From Methanococcus maripaludis C5 (lineage in GTDB: Archaea; AGJL01; Methanococci; Methanococcales; Methanococcaceae): 64,000 nucleotides of DNA. Both the position numbers and the translations under genes were made by a program. Below, piece by piece: positions 1-9,250 of the stretch (the first letter of the stretch is position 1; each line of letters starts with the position of its first letter). The stretch lies in NCBI RefSeq assembly GCF_000016125.1, contig NC_009135.1, positions 1,116,001 through 1,180,000 on the forward strand. The letters are read 5' to 3'. The notes beneath the pieces were generated by a model. The model saw only the letters and a program-made list of their open reading frames with translations, ran no database searches and was not told the origin of the DNA.

Positions 1-58
1 ATGTTGAGGATATTTATGATAATTAACAGAATATGTGGGATTTTGGGGGCGTAAAACT

Positions 59-1060
59 TTGAAGAAAATACTTTCTATTATTTTTAGTTGCATGTTATTG
101 CTTACATCTTTTGCAGGTTGTATTGGGTGGGGGGACGAAAATGAAGTTTCAATGGTAATGCCGCCTACTGAACAGAATTCAAAATCCAATTCTGAAACAA
201 TATCTGAAAACAATATGCAAAACGTATCTAATGAAAATGATTCTGATTCGTATACTATTCAAAATATGTCTGAAGATGATCAGGAATTTTTGGAAACTAA
301 ACTGAATAATTTTTCAGAGGGATTAGAACGTTTTAGTGGCGGTCCGGAATTTGATGATTTTACAATTAAACTAGCAGAAAATATTTCAAAACTTCCAAAA
401 TGTAATGTAGAAACACCCGATAGCTTAAAAGAATACGATTCTAAGATTTCAAACATTACGAAATGTCTTCATGAATATAAAAATTTAGCAGAAGGTTTAA
501 ACAAAGATTTTGACCTTGAACTACCCTATGCAGACGATAAAAAAATAAGTAAATTTGTATCTGCTGCAGAACCTGACGACTTGAAGAATTTATTGACAAC
601 GTTGATTTTAATTGAACAGTATAATTCACTAATTGACAGTGCTGAAAATGTTGAGTATAAAAATAAGGAATCTTATGCAGATTTTTATTACGCATTGCTT
701 ACGTTTGGATTTAGCATAATTTTAATTCAGGAAAATATGGCCTACCGTGTAAGTTATAAACTGGTTGGCATAATTTTTATAAAAACTGGCTTTTACAAGT
801 TTTTTTCAAATTTTGGAGTGCTTAAATATGTAATGAGCAAGACGTATGGGATATTTAAAAATTTGATAGAGGGTAGCCCTTCAAAAGTTGGGGAAATAAA
901 AACTGATCTCGAAAATGTAAACATCTCGGTGAATATGGATGCTGTAAAAAATAACTCAAACTTTAAAAACGCTGAGAATATTTTTGAAAATGTAACGGAT
1001 ATGGCTAAAAATACGAATGTTTCTGCGGCGGCTGAGGCTATTGTTGGGTGGAGATCATGA
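59..1060 (+). CDS. Predicted lipoprotein of unknown function
   Basis: I do not recognise the family. The N-terminus has two lysines, a hydrophobic stretch and a lipobox-like FAGC, so the protein is probably exported and lipid-anchored at that Cys. A low-complexity Ser/Asn/Glu linker follows, then a mainly helical charged body. A second hydrophobic stretch (about residues 215-245 of the mature frame) may be membrane-embedded. I place the start at TTG 59 because a GGGGG run lies about 10 bases upstream and it gives a compact signal peptide; ATG 35 is in frame (8 residues longer) but has no ribosome binding site. The gene lies 40 bases before the transglutaminase-like gene on the same strand, so the two may act together at the cell surface. 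Confidence 0.6.
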   Translation: MKKILSIIFSCMLLLTSFAGCIGWGDENEVSMVMPPTEQNSKSNSETISENNMQNVSNENDSDSYTIQNMSEDDQEFLETKLNNFSEGLERFSGGPEFDDFTIKLAENISKLPKCNVETPDSLKEYDSKISNITKCLHEYKNLAEGLNKDFDLELPYADDKKISKFVSAAEPDDLKNLLTTLILIEQYNSLIDSAENVEYKNKESYADFYYALLTFGFSIILIQENMAYRVSYKLVGIIFIKTGFYKFFSNFGVLKYVMSKTYGIFKNLIEGSPSKVGEIKTDLENVNISVNMDAVKNNSNFKNAENIFENVTDMAKNTNVSAAAEAIVGWRS

Positions 1061-1100
1061 TTCATAAATTTTTTACAATTAATGTTATCCGGGGTTAACA

Positions 1101-2174
1101 ATGGCAAAATTTCCTTATTTTAAAGACATTTTAACAGGAGTTTCAATTGGGATGGCAATAGGGATTTTAATTCTAATTCTTTTGTTAGGATTGTATTTGG
1201 CAATTCCACGTTCTTACGATTATGTATATGGCGAAAAGATAACCGTTGATGTATTAAACAGCATCGAAAATGATAAAAATCCGCAAAATCATGAAGAATT
1301 GGCAGCTGCAATTATCGATTGGGAATGTACAAATTTTGAACCCATGTGGACAAGAAACAATGGAAATACCACTCTTAAGAATCTAGGCGTATTTAATATA
1401 GATGGGAATTATAGACTTTTTTTAAGAAATGGGCCTGCAACATGGATATTATATAATAAAATGGCATGTTGTGGTGAATATGCAAATGCTTTCGCATATT
1501 TAATGAATAAATCAGGTTATGAATCCCGTATTGTCCATGTTCCTGGTGAAGACCATGCATGGGCAGAATATTTTGTTAATGGGGAAAAATATGTCGTAGA
1601 GCCAAGCCATAATAACTCAAAAATGAACACAACAAAGCGAGGGGCTGAGGGTCAATGGTCATATGTTGAAAGTTATGATCCAAACAATTCCTCTGACAAA
1701 ATTGATGTTTCTGATGAGTATTTTGAGTGTGGAAATTTAACTGTTAGCGTATACCGGGATGAAAAGCCTGTTGAAGATCTAAATGTTGTAATTAAAAGCG
1801 GTTTATTATTAAATCTTGATAGTCGATATACTGATCCAAGAGCGGTTACATCTAAAACAACCGATGAAAGTGGTTCTGTTAATTTTAAACTTGGTGAAAA
1901 AACGTACATCGTAGAAGTGGTGGATCATTACCCCTTAATAGATTGGAAATATTCAAAAAATGTTACGATGGTTGTTGGAGATACTTCAGAATTACGATAT
2001 GATCTCGAAAAAGATTCTAAAATATATAATGTCAACTGGGGTACGATACGCTGGTATGGGCTTTCATTCATTTTTATGGTAGAATTAATTTTAATTGCAT
2101 TAAATTGGAAGAAAATTAAGAAACTTGCACCTATATTAAAAATAAATATTAAAATACCACTATTTCACAAGTAA
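1101..2174 (+). CDS. Membrane-anchored transglutaminase-like protein
   Basis: There is one N-terminal membrane helix (about 11-34), an outer domain and a C-terminal helix (about 318-338). The outer domain has the transglutaminase-like/papain-fold pattern: Cys at 123-124 in MACCGEYA, His152 in GEDHAWAEY, and VVEPSH around 167 where the usual third residue is Asp, so here it may be Glu. Such domains are proteases, peptide N-glycanase-like enzymes or transamidases; the substrate cannot be told. Residues about 205-300 look like a beta-sandwich (carboxypeptidase-regulatory-like) domain. It follows the lipoprotein gene on the same strand, and its 3' end overlaps the convergent NACHT gene by 15 bases. 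Confidence 0.7.
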   Translation: MAKFPYFKDILTGVSIGMAIGILILILLLGLYLAIPRSYDYVYGEKITVDVLNSIENDKNPQNHEELAAAIIDWECTNFEPMWTRNNGNTTLKNLGVFNIDGNYRLFLRNGPATWILYNKMACCGEYANAFAYLMNKSGYESRIVHVPGEDHAWAEYFVNGEKYVVEPSHNNSKMNTTKRGAEGQWSYVESYDPNNSSDKIDVSDEYFECGNLTVSVYRDEKPVEDLNVVIKSGLLLNLDSRYTDPRAVTSKTTDESGSVNFKLGEKTYIVEVVDHYPLIDWKYSKNVTMVVGDTSELRYDLEKDSKIYNVNWGTIRWYGLSFIFMVELILIALNWKKIKKLAPILKINIKIPLFHK

Positions 2175-5100
2175 TTTACATACTCTTAAATAACGATCAA
2201 ATAAACGAATACACATTTCTTTATTGCCAATAACTTCATACGCTTTTATAATATTAAAAAAACCGGCATGACCACTATTTTCAAATAAATAATTCGATAT
2301 TTCCTCTCGTGTATTCATATTTTTCAATGCTTCTGACAATGCATAATGAAGGTACCTTGAAACAGCAGATATATGTATGGTATCAGGATAGTAATTTTCG
2401 TTTAAATAATTTGTCAGTAGATGAATATTGCCGCAAATATCATAAGTTTTATTTATCAATATTTTCCAAGATTCCGTGTTTTTTAATACAAGATCATATT
2501 TACGATCAATCAGCCGTTTATATATTTCATCAATCTGTTCTGAATTAGAACAGTCCTTAACCAAATCAATAAACTGTTTTTCTGAAATATTATTTTTTTC
2601 TTTTTTGGAAAACGAAGTGTTTTCAAATTCTTCAAATTTCAGAATGTCTTTTTTTCTATATTTTTCACAGAGTTTTTTAAAGATATGTTTTTCGCCACTA
2701 TATTGGAACTCCGACAAGAAATGGTTGGTATCGTGTGAAATTACTTTTTCTACTTGCCCATATGCTTTTTCAAAAGCGCTCTTTTTTTCTTCTGAGTTAT
2801 ATAATTTAGAATTGGCAATATTTAGATATATTAAAAATTTCTGCTCATAATATTCAGAGTCCGGTTTTCCGTCGTACCCTTGTCTTAATATGTATTCATC
2901 CATTCCTTTTTCAATTTCATCGATAGGCATACCATATTTTATTTTTTTTAAGAGTATGTCGGTAATTGCCCTATCGGAAATATTATGTCTTCCAATATGT
3001 TCAATAAGCTGTTTTTTAAATCTTTCTGCCATATCTAAATTGTATTCCGCAATTAATTCCAAAAGATCATAAGGACCATGTCTAGTTTCATCCCCATCTG
3101 TTATGTCAATGACTCTTAAAGTAAGTTTAAAAACTTCTTCAGTATACTCTTCCAATTTTGTGTTAGATTCCCACTGGTTATCCCACAAAATCCTTAATGA
3201 CTCCACAAGTAGATAGCTTATAATAATGTCTTTATGCCACTTATGTCGCAATGATCCTTCGAGTATTCCTTTTTCAAAATAAGATATTGATTTTTTAGTA
3301 TCAATTTTTGAAAAAAACATACTTATGGTGAAGCATTTTGTAACATACTCATAAAAATCATTATTTGAGTGAATTAAATCAGTTTCAATTTGAGATAGGT
3401 CATTTCTATTTATAATTTTTGAGAATTTTTTAGAATCTAATCTTTGAAATTGAGCATAGAAACTAAAGGAATCAATATTATTTTCTTTTCTGATCAATAT
3501 TTTTTTTAATTTTAACAATTCTTTTTCAGAATTAATACATGAAAATATATTAGCCCATAAAAACGAAATAGTTTCTACAAGGTATGGTTTGTAGAGTTCT
3601 TTTCTATTATTGATATATCTAATATAATCCCCAATAATTTTTTCAATTTCTTTTTTACCAGTCAATACTAAAATAAAATCATTAAAAAGTGCCGAATATA
3701 GTCCTAATTCATAGTAATATTTAGATTCAATTCGGTTCTGTTTTTGAAACTTTTCAAAAGAATTTTCATTAAAAATATAGGACATATTTGCAAAATTAAT
3801 GGGGGTATTATACATTTTCAATTCAATACCCCTGGTGGTTTTTAATTTGGAAAGCATTTCTTTTGCGATATCCATTTCGTCTTTGGAGATAGTTATGTCA
3901 AAATATTTCTTAAAAAATAGAATAAAAACGTTTTTTTCATTGATGTCTTTAAAATTTTGTAAAAATTGTCTGATTTTTTCATGAATTGATTCTGAGTTTA
4001 TAAATATTGGCAAATACTCTGGACGTCTAAATAAGTCCAATAACATAATAAATTCGTAATTTTCGAAATCATCGATTAACTCATACAGTTCATTCCGATT
4101 TTCGCTTAAACATATGCGTAAAAATGATTTTACTAATTTTTCTTTGCCAGATTCTTTGTAACTATAATTAACTTCAGAAATATTTTTATAATTGCCCCGT
4201 ATGAACTTGATAAAAACTTCGTTTAATGGTTTTTTACCTATTGCTAGTGCGGAATAAATATAATTTTCAAGTTGATCATCAAGTATGCTGCTCATTTCTA
4301 TTTCAAAATCCTCAAAAAATTCGTATTTTTGGTATAATCGAATAGTTTCATCAAGTTGCAATTTAAGTTCATTAGATATGTCCTTTTTACCTGATTTCCA
4401 AAACAATACTCTGTTTTTTATTAAATTGGGAATGCCATATTTCCACACTGTTTCAAGATAATCTTTTGGATAATACTCAGTTTTGTTAGCAGCCCATTTT
4501 TCGAACTTTTTTTTCAATTCTGGAATATCGATTGAAATTTTACGTATAATTTCTAAATATTCACTATCTAGTAACTCATCAAAAATTTCCGGCTCTTGAG
4601 ATGCTAATGCAGGAATAAATGATTCTGAATCCATATAATAATCGTCATTTACTCCAAAACCTTCATATTTTCCTAAATAATGTTCAATAAGATTTAATTC
4701 AACTAAACCTGGTAAATTGTTCTCTTTTTTATATTCTTTTCTAAGATATGTTAAAAATAAATTTTTAAAATATTCTCTATTGGCCAGTATTTTCATTTTC
4801 CTTATGATTTTAGGGTCATTTTCATATTCTGTTTTTAATCTTTGAGTAAAAAAGAATTCTTGATATCTCCTATGCTGGTATGTATATATGTTTTCATTCT
4901 GTGAGGATCCTGCTGGCGAAGAATTATCAAAAAATAAGTCTGCAATGTAGTCTATAATGGTATTTATGGATCTATAATCCAAACGAGAATATTTGTTTAA
5001 AATAATATCTTGTAACTCTTTCTGCGAAAGACGAAAATGAAATTTATTCTGTAATTCAAAAGCAATGTCTTGATTTAAGTTGATAATTGCCTGTTTTTTA

Positions 5101-6464
5101 CAATTTAATAAATTTAAATTTTCAATATTTTTTTTATGTTCAGGATTATTTAGGAGTAGATTAATTTTTTTAGAAAATAAGTCGATAATTGTGCTATCAT
5201 TGTCAAGTTCATCTATCGTATCCCAAATTAATTTTATAAGTAAAACATCTTTAATTTCTGTAATAAGGCTTTGATTATGCCCCATGAGTTCTTCTAATTT
5301 CGCATTTTTTGAATTTGACATTTTTACTTCAAAATATTGTTTTAGGTATGATTCATCCAATTCATCTATATTATATTCTATAAGGTTTTTAAGGTATGTT
5401 TTTACTCGTAATCTATTTAAATTTCCAGAACGACACGAAATTATGATTTTTTCAGTATCTACTTTTTGACTTAATTCTTGTATTTGGAAAAGTACATTAT
5501 CTACAATATTTTCATCCAATTCATCAAGACCATCAAAAAGATATATAAAATGCAAATTTTGACCATTTATCATACAGTCGTATTTCCTACCCCGAATAAT
5601 ATTTTCCAATGAATCGGAAATACAACTTTTTAAATTTATCAAAAGAGGGATGGCACCATTATTAATCAAAACAGAGATCATTTCTGATACTTCGGGTTCA
5701 ATAAATTCATTAGTATCTTCTGCCATCCCTTCCTTATCCAATCCGCCAAATACTGTTAATAATTTATGCATAAATATACTTTTACCTGAACCCGGATGCC
5801 CAGTCAATAAAAAAAACTTACCCTCAGATAAGATTTTTTCTGAAACATTTACACTATTTTTATATGAATCTACAAATGGGAGATCCATGTACTCTTTTGA
5901 TTGTAAAAATGTTAGAATTTTTGGATTTGTGCTGTTTTGTATGAACCGGAATTCATCACCTATTCCAAAATAAAGCTGAGCCAGATCCAAGTTTGATGGT
6001 TTTGAAAGTTTTCTGAGAATATCTTTATGTGTTATATATGTTACCTTAGTGCCATATTTTTTTGCTAAATCTTCAATACGCTTTTCATAGACTGTTTTAC
6101 TGCTCCCATCTAATGTTCTATCTTCATTAGAATATATAATAACTTCATTTAAGTTATATTTTCCAAATACATTGTTTGGGTACTGTTTTTTTAATCCTTT
6201 CTTATCTGAATTTTTAGCTTTTAGGCCCAATATCGATTTTTGAATCTGTTTCCAATCGTACCCAGTTTCGTAAAATTTGGCTTGGAATCCATATTTTTTC
6301 CCATTAACTTCAAATGGTTCTGTTTCTATGCCTGGTTGATTTTTGTAGGAATTTATTTTAGTAACGCCCAATTCTCTACAACATAAAAACATGCAAAGGT
6401 CTTCAAAAGAATCCTGCCGACTTTCCCCATTTAACCCAAATTTATTCCAATCAATTTTTTCCAC
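2160..6464 (-). CDS. Avs-like NACHT STAND ATPase with N-terminal Mrr-like nuclease domain
   Basis: This 1434-residue protein has three parts. Residues about 10-110 look like a PD-(D/E)XK/Mrr-type nuclease (IETEPFEVNGK, then the Q-x-K triad QAK at 61-63). A NACHT-type P-loop ATPase follows, with Walker A GHPGSGKS (222-229) and Walker B LFDGLDEL (309-316). About 900 residues of charged alpha-helical, TPR-like repeats make up the C-terminal part. Nuclease-NACHT-helical repeat is the architecture of antiviral STAND (Avs/bNACHT) proteins, in which the C-terminus senses phage proteins and the nuclease cuts DNA. The start is GTG 6464: its AGGTGG site overlaps the stop of the membrane-protein gene upstream, implying coupling. 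The subfamily and the trigger cannot be told from sequence. Confidence 0.82.
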   Translation of the reverse strand: MEKIDWNKFGLNGESRQDSFEDLCMFLCCRELGVTKINSYKNQPGIETEPFEVNGKKYGFQAKFYETGYDWKQIQKSILGLKAKNSDKKGLKKQYPNNVFGKYNLNEVIIYSNEDRTLDGSSKTVYEKRIEDLAKKYGTKVTYITHKDILRKLSKPSNLDLAQLYFGIGDEFRFIQNSTNPKILTFLQSKEYMDLPFVDSYKNSVNVSEKILSEGKFFLLTGHPGSGKSIFMHKLLTVFGGLDKEGMAEDTNEFIEPEVSEMISVLINNGAIPLLINLKSCISDSLENIIRGRKYDCMINGQNLHFIYLFDGLDELDENIVDNVLFQIQELSQKVDTEKIIISCRSGNLNRLRVKTYLKNLIEYNIDELDESYLKQYFEVKMSNSKNAKLEELMGHNQSLITEIKDVLLIKLIWDTIDELDNDSTIIDLFSKKINLLLNNPEHKKNIENLNLLNCKKQAIINLNQDIAFELQNKFHFRLSQKELQDIILNKYSRLDYRSINTIIDYIADLFFDNSSPAGSSQNENIYTYQHRRYQEFFFTQRLKTEYENDPKIIRKMKILANREYFKNLFLTYLRKEYKKENNLPGLVELNLIEHYLGKYEGFGVNDDYYMDSESFIPALASQEPEIFDELLDSEYLEIIRKISIDIPELKKKFEKWAANKTEYYPKDYLETVWKYGIPNLIKNRVLFWKSGKKDISNELKLQLDETIRLYQKYEFFEDFEIEMSSILDDQLENYIYSALAIGKKPLNEVFIKFIRGNYKNISEVNYSYKESGKEKLVKSFLRICLSENRNELYELIDDFENYEFIMLLDLFRRPEYLPIFINSESIHEKIRQFLQNFKDINEKNVFILFFKKYFDITISKDEMDIAKEMLSKLKTTRGIELKMYNTPINFANMSYIFNENSFEKFQKQNRIESKYYYELGLYSALFNDFILVLTGKKEIEKIIGDYIRYINNRKELYKPYLVETISFLWANIFSCINSEKELLKLKKILIRKENNIDSFSFYAQFQRLDSKKFSKIINRNDLSQIETDLIHSNNDFYEYVTKCFTISMFFSKIDTKKSISYFEKGILEGSLRHKWHKDIIISYLLVESLRILWDNQWESNTKLEEYTEEVFKLTLRVIDITDGDETRHGPYDLLELIAEYNLDMAERFKKQLIEHIGRHNISDRAITDILLKKIKYGMPIDEIEKGMDEYILRQGYDGKPDSEYYEQKFLIYLNIANSKLYNSEEKKSAFEKAYGQVEKVISHDTNHFLSEFQYSGEKHIFKKLCEKYRKKDILKFEEFENTSFSKKEKNNISEKQFIDLVKDCSNSEQIDEIYKRLIDRKYDLVLKNTESWKILINKTYDICGNIHLLTNYLNENYYPDTIHISAVSRYLHYALSEALKNMNTREEISNYLFENSGHAGFFNIIKAYEVIGNKEMCIRLFDRYLRVCKLLVK

Positions 6465-6472
6465 ATTTCCAC

Positions 6473-7678
6473 CTAAATTTTAGCGGTATTTTGTTTTAAT
6501 TCTTTTTTAATTTCTTTTAATGGCTTAGTTAATGTAGAAATCAGGTTTTCATTTCCAATCTGTTTCAAATGTTCCAAAATAGTTTTTTTAGCATCTATAT
6601 TTGACATTAATATATTTCCCTCAACATTCTGAATCATATCATCCAAATCATACCAAAATAAATATTTAATAATTAATTCTCGAATTTTAATTCCAAAATT
6701 AAATATAAACAAAATTTGGGTTTCTTTTAAAAACTTATACTCATGCTTCCTATTTTTTAAAGCATTTAACATTTCAAAAATTAAATTTTTGAGAGGATTT
6801 TCTAAATTTTCTTTTAGTTTTTCAGGATTTATTATAAACTGATAACATAATTCATTGAGTTTAGTGTAAAACTCTTCATCAGAATAAGCTAAAATATCAA
6901 GATTTGTTTGAATTTTACTGTGTGATTCTGCATCTATTGATTCTGATTTTAAATATTCATTGTTTAATTCTTTTATTAAATCAATAAATAATTCTTTTTT
7001 CAGTGCACTCTGTGAATTATTGTATTTTGATAATTCTGAAGTTATTTCTTGAATTTTTTCTTTGGATTGAATAAAATATATTTTTTGGATCCCGAGTGCA
7101 ATTATTAAAACACTCCAAAATGAAAAAAGATCTGAAGGATTATAGATCTGATACATCATGATGTAAATTATAGAATAAATAATCGTGAAAATTATTGATA
7201 AGGGCATGATATTGCATAAAACTTTTAAAAAACTCCCTAAAAGGAATATAAATGCATGAGTAAATATGGTCCTATTTAATAAAAATTTAAAAAAGTCAAA
7301 ACTCATACGCCAATCATAATTCAATGTTTTAAATGCCCCTTTGAAATTCAAAACATAATAATTTAATTTAAAAATTTCAAAAAGGATTAATGCTGAAAAT
7401 ATAAACAAAAAAGGTGAAATTTCTAAAGTATATTGAAATAACGGGATAGCAGGGAGAGAATTTATCTCTAAAATGAAGAGTATTTTTTCGAAAATTAATG
7501 ATACTGCAACGATAGAAATTATTTTGAAAATGAACTGCATACTTTTCAAACAATAAATTACATTATATGTCATTTTAAATTTCAAAGTTAGAATAATATC
7601 TAAAAGATTCTCGTTTTCCATTGCAGAATCTATTTTTTCTTGAACGTATCTTTCTATTTTATAATTTTTTTGAACCAT
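6473..7678 (-). CDS. Multi-pass membrane protein coupled to the NACHT ATPase
   Basis: Unrecognised 401-residue protein. The first ~45 residues are polar, followed by about five hydrophobic segments between residues 48 and 205. The second half (about 210-400) is soluble, charged and helical. It is the first gene of a two-gene unit: only 8 bases separate its stop from the GTG of the Avs-like gene, whose ribosome binding site overlaps this stop. That coupling suggests a partner of the defence ATPase, for example a membrane effector, anchor or immunity factor; this is inference from position only. Base composition is very AT-rich, like the neighbouring accessory genes. Confidence 0.6.
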   Translation of the reverse strand: MVQKNYKIERYVQEKIDSAMENENLLDIILTLKFKMTYNVIYCLKSMQFIFKIISIVAVSLIFEKILFILEINSLPAIPLFQYTLEISPFLFIFSALILFEIFKLNYYVLNFKGAFKTLNYDWRMSFDFFKFLLNRTIFTHAFIFLLGSFLKVLCNIMPLSIIFTIIYSIIYIMMYQIYNPSDLFSFWSVLIIALGIQKIYFIQSKEKIQEITSELSKYNNSQSALKKELFIDLIKELNNEYLKSESIDAESHSKIQTNLDILAYSDEEFYTKLNELCYQFIINPEKLKENLENPLKNLIFEMLNALKNRKHEYKFLKETQILFIFNFGIKIRELIIKYLFWYDLDDMIQNVEGNILMSNIDAKKTILEHLKQIGNENLISTLTKPLKEIKKELKQNTAKI

Positions 7679-7833
7679 CCCATTACCCGAAAAATTTTAA
7701 ATTAATCCCCATTTAATGGATGTTTAATATTTAGCAGATCAAAAATATAAAATTATTTAATTGGAAATGAAATGTTTTAATTAAAAAATCGAATTCTAAC
7801 TCAAAAACAACCTCATCGGTTTTTTTCACCTCA

Positions 7834-8232
7834 TCGGACTTAGTCCGACGTTCCATTTGGAGAATCGAGTTAACGAGTTTTGCAAAAAATTGATGATTTT
7901 GATTAAATTATTGAATTTTTTTGAAAATGCACAATGAAAACGGCTCCGACGAGCCCAGTAGAACTTAAGATCCGATCCGGTAGCGGTTCGAGGGTTCAAA
8001 TCCCTTTCCCTCCACTTTTTTTAAAATCAACTTCAAAACGAACGTATTTTTTGATATAGTTATTATCGGACTGGTATTTCATGTCTTTATCTCGATGATC
8101 TGTCGTTTTTAATATTTATTTTTTGAAAATTATGCTGTCGTACCTAAAAATTGCGGTGTGATTTGTATCGGACTAAGTCCGATCTCCTAAAATAAAGCTC
8201 AAATTGGCCGTATTTTTTCAGTATATCGGACT
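7834..8232. repeat. TCGGACT repeats around the tRNA-Leu half
   Basis: Two near-perfect palindromes, TCGGACTTAGTCCGA (7834-7848) and ATCGGACTAAGTCCGAT (8167-8183), and two single ATCGGACT half-sites (8065-8072 and 8225-8232) surround the tRNA-Leu half. The half-sites are each preceded by CGTATTTTTT (8043-8052, 8209-8218). The palindrome arms equal the anticodon stem implied for the tRNA-Leu (TCGGA/TCCGA). A small hairpin with arms GGCTC and GAGCC lies just before the tRNA half (7942-7954). These are probably integrase or excisionase binding sites; nothing else was found in 7679-8282. Confidence 0.6.
7963..8014 (+). other. 3' half of a tRNA-Leu(UAA) gene (attachment-site sequence)
   Basis: From the anticodon loop (CTTAAGA, 7964-7970) onward the sequence reads as a leucine tRNA: the 3' anticodon stem TCCGA, a long variable arm, a T-arm with GGGTTCAAATCCC, acceptor strand TCCCTCC and discriminator A, then a T-run. 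No matching 5' half (expected to begin GGAGGGA) lies upstream. Half-tRNAs cut at the anticodon loop are typical duplicated att cores of tyrosine-recombinase elements, and an integrase gene lies 270 bases away. Whether this is the far end of an element or an unrecombined attP cannot be decided here. Confidence 0.8.
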
Positions 8233-8282
8233 TTTCGATTAAATATTATTTAAAAAAATTAATGTATCTTTCAAAATTTTGA

Positions 8283-9215
8283 TCACCAAATATTCGATAT
8301 ATATCTATTAAATACATCTTTTCTATCTTTTCCGTGACCAAGTTGAACGGATACTTCTTCACAGGCTTCTTTTATTGTTTTTCCCTCATTTCGAAGTTTA
8401 TCATACAATTTCTGCGCCCAAAGTTTTCTTGCGGCATGAACAGACGTTCTTGCATCTTTGTAGTCATTTATTCTGTGAAACTCGAAAACCCGATATACAA
8501 ATCTGTTGACCGAATCATTCCGCAAGGGGCAAATTCGCTGATTTTCGCCAAATTCATTTTTAACATTCGATAAAAATGGAACCAGTTCTTTTGGAATTGG
8601 AATATTTCTGCTTCTCCCACCTTTTGATTTATGAATGTGCAGTTTTAAATTATCCAAATCAATATCTTTCGACATTATCTTTGTAACTTCGGAAACACGC
8701 AGTCCAAAAGCTAAGGCGAATCTAACGCCAATTGCGGCTTTCGCATCACTATGTTTACAGTAATTTAGCAAAAGTTCTGCATGTTCTTCTGTCATCGCAA
8801 TTTTTCTTTTTGATTTCCCAACTCCGGACATTGGGATCACAGTATTGGAAAAATCAAGTGCACATGATTGAAATGCATGGTTTACACACTTTGAAATTTT
8901 TATAAATCTAGTTCTGTAGTTATAAAGTGTTTCAGTAGTACATGCCGAGGCTTTAAAATTTAAAAATTCTTGAACATGTAATTCGTTAATATCTTTTATT
9001 TGTTTAATCTCGGCATGATTTTTATTTAAAAATTTACAAAAACTCGCTGACAAGTCCATAAGGTTATTTTTTTCGGAATATGAATAAATTCTCCACGAAT
9101 TATCGTTTTCAGCATCTTTTTTAAGCGAATGTTTGTCTAAATGCTCTTTAAATGATGAATCAACGATTGAAAACTTAAATTGCTGTTTTAATGATCTTGT
9201 TCTATTTCTAGCCAT
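8283..9215 (-). CDS. Tyrosine recombinase / integrase (int1)
   Basis: The catalytic domain has the tyrosine-recombinase residues in order: Arg in GLRVSEV, Lys in HIHKSKGG, HAAR (H-x-x-R), His in LGHGKD and the nucleophile Tyr in FNRYISN near the C-terminus. An N-terminal SAM-like core-binding region precedes it. I use ATG 9215, which begins MARNRT and has AGGA upstream. The open frame runs to 9332, but those 39 extra codons translate the hairpin array and are unlikely to be protein. The gene points toward the tRNA-Leu half-site 270 bases away, which is probably its own target. Confidence 0.85.
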   Translation of the reverse strand: MARNRTRSLKQQFKFSIVDSSFKEHLDKHSLKKDAENDNSWRIYSYSEKNNLMDLSASFCKFLNKNHAEIKQIKDINELHVQEFLNFKASACTTETLYNYRTRFIKISKCVNHAFQSCALDFSNTVIPMSGVGKSKRKIAMTEEHAELLLNYCKHSDAKAAIGVRFALAFGLRVSEVTKIMSKDIDLDNLKLHIHKSKGGRSRNIPIPKELVPFLSNVKNEFGENQRICPLRNDSVNRFVYRVFEFHRINDYKDARTSVHAARKLWAQKLYDKLRNEGKTIKEACEEVSVQLGHGKDRKDVFNRYISNIW

Positions 9216-9250
9216 TGATAATTCCTTTTTTAAAGTAACGATATGAGTTT

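Noticed and set aside
1-54. 17-codon frame at the left edge
   Set aside because: May be the end of a gene outside the window or chance; there is too little to judge.
7963-8014. Complete tRNA-Leu gene with an intron
   Set aside because: No 5' half (GGAGGGA and D-arm) is found within a plausible distance upstream.
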